Virus record (IMG/VR): IMGVR_UViG_3300045282_000208
Span: 1-44,707 of that record
Length of the DNA stretch: 44,707 nt
Direction: 5' to 3' (one strand)
Source of the DNA: a virus
Part shown: positions 1-6,832 of the stretch, in pieces
Layout of the letters: each line of letters begins with the position of its first letter
Numbering within the stretch: position 1 is the first letter of the stretch
The notes under the pieces: model-generated
What the model was told of the DNA's origin: nothing
Databases searched by the model: none
The model's input: the letters and a program-made list of their open reading frames with translations, nothing else
Position numbers and translations under genes: made by a program

Positions 1-127
1 GGCGGCGGCATCCCGCCCATCATCGGCGGGGGCGGCCCCTGCGGCGGCCCCGGTGGCCCTTGGGGCGGCGGCGGCCCCGGGGGTGGGGCACCCGGCCCTC
101 CCGGCGGCGGCGGCGCGCCAGCGCCCA
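1..127. repeat. Direct terminal repeat (assembly overlap of a circular genome)
   Basis: Bases 1-127 are identical to 44581-44707. The portal reading frame continues across the join: 2117 bases here plus 112 bases on the far side give 743 codons. The likeliest reading is a circular assembly with a 127-base overlap, meaning a circularly permuted or circular 44,580-bp genome. A true 127-bp terminal repeat splitting the portal gene is unlikely. Confidence 0.95.
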
Positions 128-2117
128 CTGGAGCGCCTGCAGGGGCACCCGGCTGCGGCGGGGGCGGCGGCGGCATCATCGCCTGCTGCGCCAGCTGGAC
201 CTGCCACTGCCGCAGCGCCCGCATCAGCTGCCCCTTATTCGGCGAGTCGTAGAGCGACAGCGCCTGCTCAAACAGCGGCACGATCACGTCCGGCGACGAG
301 AAGACCTGCTGCAGCGACGGGTTCATCTGCGCGAACCCGCCCATGACCTGCATGAACCCGTTGTAGTTGCTCCGCTGCTTGCTCTTGTCCGCGCTCTCGA
401 CGCTGCCGTGCGGCTTCCCGTGGAACGTCCCGGCCAGCGCCTGCCCGTCGATCCCGCCGTCCTTCAGGTCGATCTGCCGGAACTGCAGCTGCTGCATGAA
501 CCGCTCGCTCGGCTCCAGCGGCGCTTCGTCGGCCGCGCGCCGCCACAGTTCGTGCCGGATCTTGAACAGATCCTCCATCGTCTCCTGAATGTTGCGGACC
601 TGCTCCTCGATGCGGACGAAGCTCTGCTCGGTCACCATCTGCACTTCGCCGAGCGTGCGGCTCTCCTGCGGCGCGCTGCCGAGCGTCACGTCGTTCAACC
701 CGCTCAGGCGTTCGGCGGCGTCGATGACGGCCTGCTCGCGCCCGGCCATCGACCCGGGCACGTCGGGCAGCGCCACCGGCTGCACGTCGTTCATGTCCTG
801 CACGGTGATGACCGCGCCGACGCCCCACGGCTCCTCGTCCATGTCCCAGCCGCTGTTCCGCAGGCGCTTGATCGGCGCGTTGTTGACGAGGTTGCTGCGG
901 TCGGCGATCGCGTTGCGCGTCCCCATGTGCTCTTCGCCGATCGACGCGAGCTTATCGACGTGGCTGTCGCCGTAGACGTTCAGCGGGTTCGGGGCGGGCC
1001 GGAACAGCAGGTAGCGCGGCAAGCCGAGGTCGTCCAGCTGCACGCGCAGGATCTGCCGGTGGATGCTCGACAGCGTGATGATGTACCACTCCTCGCTGCC
1101 GTCGTTGTCAAGGTCGAGCAGGACGTGCAGTTCCCAGAGTTCCTTCTCGATCGTCGTCGGCGTGCTCTGCGCGGCCACGTCGATGCCCGCGGCCTGCACG
1201 CTCTGCGGCAACTCGGTGCGTGTCCGGTCGCTCGTCGCGGCCAGCGCCTCCACCGCGTCCTTGTCGTAGAGGCCGCTGGTCGCGCGGCTCTGCAGTTCCT
1301 TCAGCCGCCGCCAGAACCGCTTCGCGTAGCACCAGACCTCGGAGTCGTCCTGCGCGTGCGCCGGGAGGATCAGGAAGTCGCGCAGCGACACGTTGCGGTA
1401 GCTCGGGCCGCGCCGCACCGGCACGAACTCATCGACCGGCGTCGTGATCGCCCCGGTCGTCTCCGGGTCGTCGGCCTCCATGTATGCGCCCTGATCATCG
1501 AGCGCCGGGGCCACGACGCCCCGGTCGTCGGCGACCACCATGTCCGGGTCGCCCGGCTGCTCGCCGGGATGTAGTTCGGGTTGCAGCTGGCGCACTTTGC
1601 GCTGCTTGATCATGTCGGCGCGCTCACTGCACTCCAGCACGCCCGTGCCCTCGATGAGCGCCAGCTGCAGCGTGCGCTGCAGCCACCCCTGCAGCCGCTC
1701 CTCTTCCTGCTTCCACTGGTGGAACTCTTCGACCAGCGACGCGCGCGGGGCCGCGCTGCCCCACCCGTCCACGACCCACACCGGCTCCACGAAGATCGTC
1801 TTGCAGAACCGCGCCCGCATCGCGTCGATCTTCTCGGCGATGATCCACGTCGAGAGGTCGGCCGCGCCGGGGAAGGGCAGGTCTTTGACGTTGCGCTTCC
1901 CCTGCTTGTAGAGCCAGTGCCAGTAGTCGAGGTCGCCGCCCGGCTGGATGATCGGCCCGCGCGCCGCCAGCGCCCGGTCGATCTCCTCCGACAGCATCGC
2001 GACCAGATCGCTCTTCTGCGTCGCGGTCAGCGTGACATCGAAGGGCGACGCGCCGAGCTTCGGGGGCTTCAGCTTGCGCCGGGTCGGCCGCGGGTAGACC
2101 GTGGACGGGGGCGGCAC
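1..2117 (-). CDS. Portal protein (N-terminal part; continues across the circle join)
   Basis: Forms the DNA-entry ring at one capsid vertex and is the docking site for terminase and the neck. The frame opens at a GTG at 2117, two codons after the stop of the 28-residue gene, and stays open to base 1. It finishes at a TAG at 44469-44471 on the other side of the join, giving about 742 residues. Portal-like stretches include 'KDLPFPGAADLSTWIIAEKI' near residue 80 and 'FVPVRRGPSYRNVSLRDFLI' further on, typical of large podovirus portals. The last ~70 residues are Pro/Gly/Met/Gln-rich. The start is uncertain because the ribosome site is weak. Position after the terminase supports the call. Confidence 0.85.
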   Translation of the reverse strand, partial: MPPPSTVYPRPTRRKLKPPKLGASPFDVTLTATQKSDLVAMLSEEIDRALAARGPIIQPGGDLDYWHWLYKQGKRNVKDLPFPGAADLSTWIIAEKIDAMRARFCKTIFVEPVWVVDGWGSAAPRASLVEEFHQWKQEEERLQGWLQRTLQLALIEGTGVLECSERADMIKQRKVRQLQPELHPGEQPGDPDMVVADDRGVVAPALDDQGAYMEADDPETTGAITTPVDEFVPVRRGPSYRNVSLRDFLILPAHAQDDSEVWCYAKRFWRRLKELQSRATSGLYDKDAVEALAATSDRTRTELPQSVQAAGIDVAAQSTPTTIEKELWELHVLLDLDNDGSEEWYIITLSSIHRQILRVQLDDLGLPRYLLFRPAPNPLNVYGDSHVDKLASIGEEHMGTRNAIADRSNLVNNAPIKRLRNSGWDMDEEPWGVGAVITVQDMNDVQPVALPDVPGSMAGREQAVIDAAERLSGLNDVTLGSAPQESRTLGEVQMVTEQSFVRIEEQVRNIQETMEDLFKIRHELWRRAADEAPLEPSERFMQQLQFRQIDLKDGGIDGQALAGTFHGKPHGSVESADKSKQRSNYNGFMQVMGGFAQMNPSLQQVFSSPDVIVPLFEQALSLYDSPNKGQLMRALRQWQVQLAQQAMMPPPPPPQPGAPAGAPVGAGAPPPPGGPGAPPPGPPPPQGPPGPPQGPPPPMMGGMPP

Positions 2118-2120
2118 CGG

Positions 2121-2207
2121 TTACTTCTTCGGCGGCTTCGGGGGCTTGGGACGCCGCGTGGGCTTGCGCGGCTCACTGAGCGCGGGGAAGGTGCCGGTGG
2201 TTTGCAT
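2121..2207 (-). CDS. 28-residue basic proline/lysine peptide
   Basis: A short frame starts at ATG 2207 behind a GAGG ribosome site six bases upstream and ends at TAA 2121-2123, just before the portal start. The product begins MQTTGTFPALSEPRK and ends in a run of PKPPK-type motifs. It overlaps the zinc-knuckle gene upstream by 35 bp. It may be a real microprotein or a leader that couples portal translation. No function is recognised. Confidence 0.45.
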   Translation of the reverse strand: MQTTGTFPALSEPRKPTRRPKPPKPPKK

Positions 2208-2361
2208 GACGGTCCTCGCAGCGCCAGCAGGCGCGTATCAGCGTCCAGAGCAGGCCGGGCACGGGGTGCACCGGGTAACACCGGCCGCAGACCCGACATT
2301 GCACCCATGTCTCGTTGTCGTCAATGGGCGCGGTGATCTTGTCTACCGGTGGCGGTGCCAT
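2173..2361 (-). CDS. Zinc-knuckle microprotein (62 aa)
   Basis: Starts at ATG 2361, overlapping the end of the upstream PEP-CTERM gene by 19 bp. The product has two cysteine pairs, CRVC near residue 21 and CWRC near residue 45, separated by a hydrophobic stretch (PVPGLLWTLIRA). This layout would bind one zinc ion. It is the second small Cys-pair protein in the cassette and lies directly downstream of a secreted PEP-CTERM protein. The function is unknown. Confidence 0.6.
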   Translation of the reverse strand: MAPPPVDKITAPIDDNETWVQCRVCGRCYPVHPVPGLLWTLIRACWRCEDRHANHRHLPRAQ

Positions 2362-3077
2362 CGGAGCGCCCCAACCAGCCCCGACCCGAGCAGCAGCAGC
2401 GAGGTTGGCTCCGGCACCGGAGACGGCGGCGGCGGGGGCGGCGGAGGCGGCGGCGGCGGGGGCGGCGGATTCGCGCCGAACCCCGAGGCAAAGCCCGTCG
2501 CCAGCGCCCCGGCCGACTGCAGACAGCCCGCGCTCCCGGTGTCCACACACGCGAAGCCGTGGATGGCGGCCTCGTTCCCCAGCGCGTTGTTCGTCAGCAC
2601 GGCCGCGGCGCTCGCCCACGTCCCGCTGGTGTTCGTCAGCGTGAACCCGATCTCCGACCACGAATGGCTGTAGCCATCAAAGCTCGACACGATCAGGTTG
2701 AACACCCCGAACCCGTCCATGGTGCCGCCGCCCGTGTCGAAGCTCAGGTCGCCGGAATTGGTCGAGAACCCGGTGCCGTCGATGCCCCCCGTGAACCCGG
2801 CCTCGGTGAACGACGCGGCGTTGACGTTCACGCCCGCCCCATTGTTCCCGCCCATCAGGAACTCGATCCCGCCCGTGGTCAGGCTGTCGAACGTGATCGA
2901 GGCCGTGGTCGGACTCGTCCGGTTGACGGTCACATCGGCGTAGGGGCCGGAGAACAGCCCCAGCCCGCCACCGTTGCCGGTGGTCAGCGCAAAGGTCAGC
3001 GTGTCCGCGCGGGACGGGGTCGGCGTCGCAAGGCCGATCACGACGAGGGCGAGAAGGCACGCAAGCAGTCGTCGCAT
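2343..3077 (-). CDS. PEP-CTERM sorting-domain protein with 15-proline linker (244 aa)
   Basis: A predicted exported, exosortase-processed protein. Residues 1-25 form a Sec signal (MRR, then a leucine/valine-rich helix, cleavage near SRA). The middle is a Ser/Thr/Gly-rich, beta-type secreted domain with one possible disulfide (CVDTGSAGC). Then come 15 consecutive prolines, the motif VPEP, a hydrophobic helix (TSLLLLGSGLVGAL) and a basic tail RWHRHR. This is the classic PEP-CTERM C-terminus recognised by host exosortase/EpsH. The ATG at 3077 is preferred because the signal peptide begins there. Known PEP-CTERM proteins are bacterial exopolysaccharide-associated surface proteins. Finding one between phage packaging genes suggests a host-surface-modifying accessory gene. 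Confidence 0.88.
   Translation of the reverse strand: MRRLLACLLALVVIGLATPTPSRADTLTFALTTGNGGGLGLFSGPYADVTVNRTSPTTASITFDSLTTGGIEFLMGGNNGAGVNVNAASFTEAGFTGGIDGTGFSTNSGDLSFDTGGGTMDGFGVFNLIVSSFDGYSHSWSEIGFTLTNTSGTWASAAAVLTNNALGNEAAIHGFACVDTGSAGCLQSAGALATGFASGFGANPPPPPPPPPPPPPPPSPVPEPTSLLLLGSGLVGALRWHRHR
2424..2468 (-). repeat. 45-bp proline-codon tract (CCG/CCC/CCT x15)
   Basis: Fifteen consecutive proline codons just before the PEP-CTERM motif. It forms a spacer between the secreted domain and the sorting helix. Translation would need EF-P, and the tract could change length by slippage. Confidence 0.9.
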
Positions 3078-3084
3078 AGGGCAC

Positions 3085-3261
3085 CTACTGGGGAGACGAG
3101 GATGGATGAACCGACCCGACCGCACTACCCTGCTGCGCCGCGGCCGAGACACGACGGGCGGTGACCGTCGCCAGCACCAGCGGCACCAGCGCAACCACCG
3201 CCCGGCGCGTCGGGCACTTACACACCGGCAGATACTGCCCGCACGTCGGACAGCGCAACAT
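3085..3261 (-). CDS. Small zinc-knuckle/membrane protein (58 aa)
   Basis: An ATG at 3261 lies three bases past the TAG of the upstream PEP-CTERM gene, and the frame ends at TAG 3085-3087, seven bases before the next PEP-CTERM start. The N-terminus has CPTC then CKC (residues 4-16), a four-cysteine knuckle. A hydrophobic segment (VVALVPLVLATVTA, about residues 22-35) follows, with a Ser/Pro-rich tail. It could be a membrane-anchored zinc protein. Its position exactly between two PEP-CTERM genes suggests a shared role, but no family is recognised. Confidence 0.6.
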   Translation of the reverse strand: MLRCPTCGQYLPVCKCPTRRAVVALVPLVLATVTARRVSAAAQQGSAVGSVHPSSSPQ

Positions 3262-3263
3262 CA

Positions 3264-3941
3264 CTACGCCGCGCGCCGCACCCTGCGCCGCACCGCGCCT
3301 GCCACGCCGACCAGCCCGCTGCCGAGCAGCATCAGGCTCGCCGGTTCCGGCACCGCCGCCGGGAACGCCGCATCCGCCGTCCCCGTGAACGAGGCCGTGA
3401 ACGACCCGATGGTCGTGTGCGGAACACCACCAACCAGATAGGTGTCCGTGTGGAACGGCGGCGTTACGTTACTCAGCGACAGTGAGAAGCTCTCCGGGTT
3501 GGTCAGCGCCGCCAGATCGCTTGTGAGAACGAGCGGTCCAAGCAGCCCGTTGTTGCTCGTCAGGACCGAGTTGGTCCCGCCGATGGTCCCCAGCTGCAGC
3601 GAGCCACCGAACGTCCCATCGAGATAGTCGAAGGTATCCGCGGCGTTGTGCAGCGAGAACGTCCCCGCGAACGGCTGCGCGATCAGTGGGCCAAACGCCT
3701 GCGCATCGCCCGTGCTCGTCGCGTTGAGCGTCAGCACCGCGTTGGCGTCGAGCGCCCCCATGAAGATCTGGGTGATGTTGACGCCCGTGTTGATGCTGAT
3801 GGCGGTCGTCCCGTTGCCGAGGTCGGTCGCCACGAACTGGTTCGTGGTGGTGTTCCCGAACGAGGTGATCGTAGACGCTCGCGCCACCACGGGGAGCAGC
3901 AGCAGAGCCAGAACCACCAACGCGAGCGCAGCACGACGCAT
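3264..3941 (-). CDS. PEP-CTERM sorting-domain protein (225 aa)
   Basis: A second exported, exosortase-dependent protein. The start at ATG 3941 follows an excellent ribosome site (AGGAGG, six bases upstream). Residues 1-22 are a signal peptide (MRRAALALVVLALLLLPVVA, then RAS). The mature part is Thr/Asn/Leu-rich with repeated beta-type segments. The C-terminus has VPEPASLMLLGSGLVGVAG (from about residue 197) followed by RRRVRRAA, a textbook PEP motif, helix and basic tail. It resembles host PEP-CTERM surface proteins. It shares its sorting tail with the downstream copy, but I see no clear similarity in the mature domains. Confidence 0.9.
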   Translation of the reverse strand: MRRAALALVVLALLLLPVVARASTITSFGNTTTNQFVATDLGNGTTAISINTGVNITQIFMGALDANAVLTLNATSTGDAQAFGPLIAQPFAGTFSLHNAADTFDYLDGTFGGSLQLGTIGGTNSVLTSNNGLLGPLVLTSDLAALTNPESFSLSLSNVTPPFHTDTYLVGGVPHTTIGSFTASFTGTADAAFPAAVPEPASLMLLGSGLVGVAGAVRRRVRRAA

Positions 3942-3951
3942 AAGCGACCTC

Positions 3952-4140
3952 CTATTGGTCATCGAGACGTTCCACTTCGACGTACACCCACGCGCCGTCG
4001 GCGTAGATGAGGACATCGTCGCCCGCCTCGTTCCGAAAGACGAGCGACCCGTTGTGGACGAGCACCTCAGCGGCCGTGACATCGCGTTCGTTGATGCCGA
4101 CGACGACGCCTGCGGTGAGGACGACGTGGAACTTCCTCAC
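3952..4140 (-). CDS. Small hypothetical protein (62 aa)
   Basis: A GTG at 4140 overlaps the stop of the proline-repeat gene as GTGA. The product alternates hydrophobic and polar residues (VVLTAGVVVGINERDV, VLIYADGAWVYVEVE), suggesting a compact beta-fold of the SH3-barrel type. No signal, cysteine or membrane segment is present. It ends ten bases before the strong ribosome site of the first PEP-CTERM gene. The family is not recognised. Confidence 0.7.
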   Translation of the reverse strand: MRKFHVVLTAGVVVGINERDVTAAEVLVHNGSLVFRNEAGDDVLIYADGAWVYVEVERLDDQ

Positions 4141-4601
4141 AGAGGGTTCACTTCCGGGGCTTCCCCCGTCGGCGGCTCCGGCGTCGGCAGCGTGTGGTCG
4201 GGACGCCCGGGGTTCGGGTTCGGCAGCCACGACCAGCCCCACCCGTAGCCCGGGATGAAGCCCCACACCCACCCGCCGTCCGACGGGTCGAAGCTGGGCA
4301 GCTGCACCGGGTAGCCCGGCGTGGAGCCGCTCGACGGCGGCTGGCCCGGCGGGATCACGATCGGGTGCGCCGGGTGGCCCGGGGACGGCCAGATGCCCAC
4401 GGGCGGGCCACCGGGGGCAATCGGATGCGCCGGGTGCCCGGGCGACGGCCAGATGCCGACCGGAGGCCCGCCGGGCGCGATCGGGTGCGCCGGGTAGGGC
4501 GGCAGCCCCTGATCGGGATACGGCGGCTGGCCCGGCAGCGAATTGTCGGGACGGTTCCCGCTGTCATCGAGGAACGTGATCAGCGCGAGACGTGAGGTCA
4601 T
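4137..4601 (-). CDS. Proline-rich repeat protein (154 aa)
   Basis: Starts at ATG 4601, with GACTGGAG sixteen bases upstream matching this genome's start-site motif. The middle holds two near-identical 20-residue repeats of the type APGGPPVGIWPSPGHPAHPI and a partial third. Before them is a 'PDNSLPGQPPYPDQGLPP' segment, and after them a glycine/tryptophan segment (WVWGFIPGYGWGWSWLP) and 'PDHTLPTPEPPTGE'. Such Pro/Gly/Trp repeat proteins with 'DNSLP' turns occur in phages of soil bacteria. The role is unknown; a structural or surface role is a guess. Confidence 0.8.
   Translation of the reverse strand: MTSRLALITFLDDSGNRPDNSLPGQPPYPDQGLPPYPAHPIAPGGPPVGIWPSPGHPAHPIAPGGPPVGIWPSPGHPAHPIVIPPGQPPSSGSTPGYPVQLPSFDPSDGGWVWGFIPGYGWGWSWLPNPNPGRPDHTLPTPEPPTGEAPEVNPL
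4360..4498 (-). repeat. 60-bp tandem repeat inside the proline-rich gene
   Basis: Two 60-bp units (4360-4419 and 4420-4479) and a partial third encode a 20-residue repeat. Copy number could vary by recombination. Confidence 0.85.
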
Positions 4602-4627
4602 CAGGAGTACTCCAGTCGCAACGAGGG

Positions 4628-4783
4628 TTAGCGTTTGCTGCGCGGCGGCGGTGGCGCGCCGCCACTCCGTCGGGCCGTGTTGAGCGCGATGGCGACCGCC
4701 TGCTTCTGCGGTTTCCCCGCGGCCATCTCGGTTTTGATGTTGGCGCTGACGGTTTTCGGTGAGGCTCCAGCCTTCAGGGGCAT
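4628..4783 (-). CDS. Small conserved phage protein (51 aa, MPLKxGxS type)
   Basis: Starts at ATG 4783 and ends at TAA 4628-4630. The product begins MPLKAGASPKTVSANI and contains 'TEMAAGKPQKQAVAIALNTA', then a Pro/Arg/Lys tail. This is the signature of a widespread short phage protein (MPL...G.S...NI..EM.AGKP.KQAVAIAL), usually near structural genes and of unknown function. The AVAIAL segment should be helical. It lies just downstream of the large terminase. Confidence 0.8.
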   Translation of the reverse strand: MPLKAGASPKTVSANIKTEMAAGKPQKQAVAIALNTARRSGGAPPPPRSKR

Positions 4784-4807
4784 AACGGGTCGTGAGGATA
4801 GCACGAC

Positions 4808-6337
4808 TCAGCGTCGCCGCCGCGTCACCCCGCCCCACCGGCTCCCGCTGCGCGCCCCCACCCGCAGGTCGGCCTCGTCGTAGTCGATCGTCGCCCGCTG
4901 CCGCATCCGCGCCTGCTCCTTGTCGTGATCCACTTTCGTCGGCTGCGCCGGGCCATACGCCAGCACGATGTACTCGATCGCGTTCATCGCGTGGTCGTAG
5001 TAGCCGTCCTTGCGCGCGCGCCGCGTGTTCGGGTTCCCCGTGTGCTGCAGCGCCCGCTCGTCCCACACATACCCCGCCTCCAGCGCGTCGATGAAGTGCG
5101 TGCTCCCGATCACGCCCTCCGGCGCGACCGTCAGCCACCGCGTCGGGTCCACGGTGAACGCTGGCCCCTGCTTGGTCAGCCGCTGCATGTAGCCCGCGAG
5201 GTGCTGGATGCACCGGTCGCGCGCGTCCGGGTGGTTCGCCCCCGCGATCGTCCCCAGCGCCACGCCATACTCGCGCAGCACGTCGGCGGCGCTCACGCGC
5301 GTGCCCTGCGAATTGTTCTGGTCCCCCGCCGGGTCGCCCGTGCTCCACACCTCGCACGGCAGCACCCGCAGCCCGTCCGCATCCGGCGCGCCCCCGAACC
5401 AGAGGTGCCGCTGCGCCACCGCCATCGGCGCGAAGTCCTCGATGAACTGGTCCGTCCCGAGGATCCCCCCCAGCACGCGCAGTTCGCCCCACGGCAAGAC
5501 CTGCGCCCACACGACCGCCGGGTGCGAGTGCCCGAAGTCCCAGCCCTCCAGCAGCGGCACGTCCGGGTTCAGGCGCAGCGGCTGCACATGGATCCGCGCC
5601 TGAAACACGCCCGCGTAGACCGGCTTGCCCACGATCGGCAGCCCGCGCTTCCCCTCGATGAAGCGCCGCCGCAGCGCGTGCCCCTCGGGATACGCCTGCT
5701 CCAGCGTGTCGATGTAGCGGTCGCCCAGATTGTGCCGGTTGTCGTAGACGCTGGTCCGCAGGTAGAGGTAGCCGGGCTTGCCGTTGCGCTCGGGAAAGTC
5801 CTGCGCGATCCAGTGCGTCAGCCCCGGCGGGTTCGGCGTCAGCAGCACCTGATGCGGATACCCCGGCTGCGACAGCCGCGACGGGATGTAGTGCCGATAC
5901 ACGTCCTCCGGCACCTCCTCGGGCTGGTCAATCCCGAGCACCGCCAGCGTCAGCCCGGCCAGCTTGCCGTAGCGGCTCGTCTCTTCCGCCGCCTTCAGCG
6001 CCCGCAGGTAGACGCGCGAGCCTTTCCCGACGACCTCGTCATACTCCTCGTCGGCGTGCCACTGCAGCCGGATGCCGTGCAACGCGCACCAGTCGCGCCA
6101 CCGCGGCTTCAACTGCGCGTCGAGCGCGTCCTGCGTCCACCGGCAGAGCGCGCACTGGATCCCGGGGTAGTCCATGCAGTAGGCCGCGATCTTCGCGACC
6201 AGCGGCGTCGTCTTGCCCGCCCGCACGGCCCCTTCCAGATCGACGTAGGGCCACGTCTCGGCCGACGCCAGCAGGAACGCGCTTTGAACGGGGTTCCAGT
6301 AGTCGCGCACCTCCGCGCGCCTCACGGCACCAGCCAT
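4808..6337 (-). CDS. terL: Terminase large subunit
   Basis: The DNA-packaging motor: an N-terminal ATPase drives DNA into the prohead and a C-terminal RNase H-like nuclease cuts the concatemer. In the 509-residue product the Walker A is GAVRAGKT (36-43) and a Walker B-like strand is LAVLGIDQPEEV (131-142). The nuclease core begins at GWDFGH (Asp267), and a late acidic motif YYDHAMNAIEY lies near residue 455. The ATG at 6337 is preferred: AGGGG lies six bases upstream and the frame overlaps the stop of the tiny membrane gene. A GTG at 6325 is an alternative. The downstream accessory cassette separates it from the portal, which is normally adjacent. Confidence 0.93.
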   Translation of the reverse strand: MAGAVRRAEVRDYWNPVQSAFLLASAETWPYVDLEGAVRAGKTTPLVAKIAAYCMDYPGIQCALCRWTQDALDAQLKPRWRDWCALHGIRLQWHADEEYDEVVGKGSRVYLRALKAAEETSRYGKLAGLTLAVLGIDQPEEVPEDVYRHYIPSRLSQPGYPHQVLLTPNPPGLTHWIAQDFPERNGKPGYLYLRTSVYDNRHNLGDRYIDTLEQAYPEGHALRRRFIEGKRGLPIVGKPVYAGVFQARIHVQPLRLNPDVPLLEGWDFGHSHPAVVWAQVLPWGELRVLGGILGTDQFIEDFAPMAVAQRHLWFGGAPDADGLRVLPCEVWSTGDPAGDQNNSQGTRVSAADVLREYGVALGTIAGANHPDARDRCIQHLAGYMQRLTKQGPAFTVDPTRWLTVAPEGVIGSTHFIDALEAGYVWDERALQHTGNPNTRRARKDGYYDHAMNAIEYIVLAYGPAQPTKVDHDKEQARMRQRATIDYDEADLRVGARSGSRWGGVTRRRR

Positions 6338-6444
6338 TGCAGCCCCTGCTTCACCAGCCACGCCAGCCCGACACTCGCGCCGATGATGACGCCCGACGCC
6401 GTCAGCACACGCCGCCACGACGCGCGCCGCCGCCTCACGGCCAT
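6322..6444 (-). CDS. Tiny single-pass membrane protein (40 aa)
   Basis: ATG 6444 to TGA 6322-6324. The N-terminus is strongly basic (MAVRRRRASWRRV), followed by one hydrophobic helix (LTASGVIIGASVGLAWLV) and a short tail. The charge pattern predicts the basic end in the cytoplasm. It overlaps the next tiny gene by 10 bp and the terminase start by 16 bp, so it is embedded in a coupled operon. It could be a holin, pinholin or spanin-like component, but no family is recognised. Confidence 0.6.
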   Translation of the reverse strand: MAVRRRRASWRRVLTASGVIIGASVGLAWLVKQGLQWLVP

Positions 6445-6515
6445 CGGTGCTCCAGCAGCCACGCGATGGCCCCGACGAACACCAGCACCAGCAGCACCCA
6501 GTAGACCGTCGTCAC
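6435..6515 (-). CDS. Tiny membrane peptide (26 aa)
   Basis: A GTG at 6515 overlaps the upstream stop as GTGA; the stop is TGA at 6435-6437. The product is almost entirely one membrane helix (VYWVLLVLVFVGAIAWLL) ending in EHRWP. Its position between two packaging-region genes and the tight overlaps support translation. It may act with the 40-residue protein downstream in lysis or membrane remodelling; this is inference only. Confidence 0.5.
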   Translation of the reverse strand: MTTVYWVLLVLVFVGAIAWLLEHRWP

Positions 6516-6832
6516 GTCAGGCGGCCCCCGAGCAGGTCGCGTATCTCCCGCACCAAGGCGCTGCTGTTCGCCGTCACCCCGTGGTCGCACAACTGCAGCA
6601 TCGCGCAGTGCAGCAGCTGGGCATACCGCTCGTTGCGCCGCAGCACCGTCCGCGTGTTCTCCGACAGCGCAAACGCCAGCACCGCCTCCGCGGCCTGCTC
6701 CGGGTCGAGCGCGTAGTCGTGCTGCGTCACCAAGTCGCCCCGATACACCTCGCCGCGCACGCGCTCCACCAGCGTCCGCACCGCCAGCCGCGTCGGGTCG
6801 TGGTCCGCGCCCGTCAGGGCACTGTCGCTCAT
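6512..6832 (-). CDS. Hypothetical protein (106 aa)
   Basis: ATG 6832 overlaps the upstream stop as ATGA. CACTGGAG lies fifteen bases upstream, inside the previous gene. The product is mainly helical, soluble, with no cysteine-pair motif (C-terminal half ALLHCAMLQLCDHG and REIRDLLGG). It sits between the putative small terminase and the large terminase. It is not assigned to a family. Confidence 0.75.
   Translation of the reverse strand: MSDSALTGADHDPTRLAVRTLVERVRGEVYRGDLVTQHDYALDPEQAAEAVLAFALSENTRTVLRRNERYAQLLHCAMLQLCDHGVTANSSALVREIRDLLGGRLT

Noticed and set aside
60-1574. Long rightward open frame of about 504 codons opposite the portal gene
   Set aside because: It is Arg/Leu/His-rich with no domain, and mirrors the portal codons. 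The opposite strand carries recognisable portal sequence.
4795-4803. Extended -10 (TGCTATCCT on the leftward strand) before the 51-residue gene, which would give the PEP-CTERM cassette its own promoter
   Set aside because: No -35 partner at a normal distance, and the start codon would lie only about five bases from the transcript start. Too weak to annotate.
4137-5510. Long leftward frame of 457 codons that would fuse terminase-region sequence to the proline-rich protein
   Set aside because: The first 300 codons are an out-of-frame reading of terL and the 51-residue gene. The CTGGAG motif marks the start at 4601.
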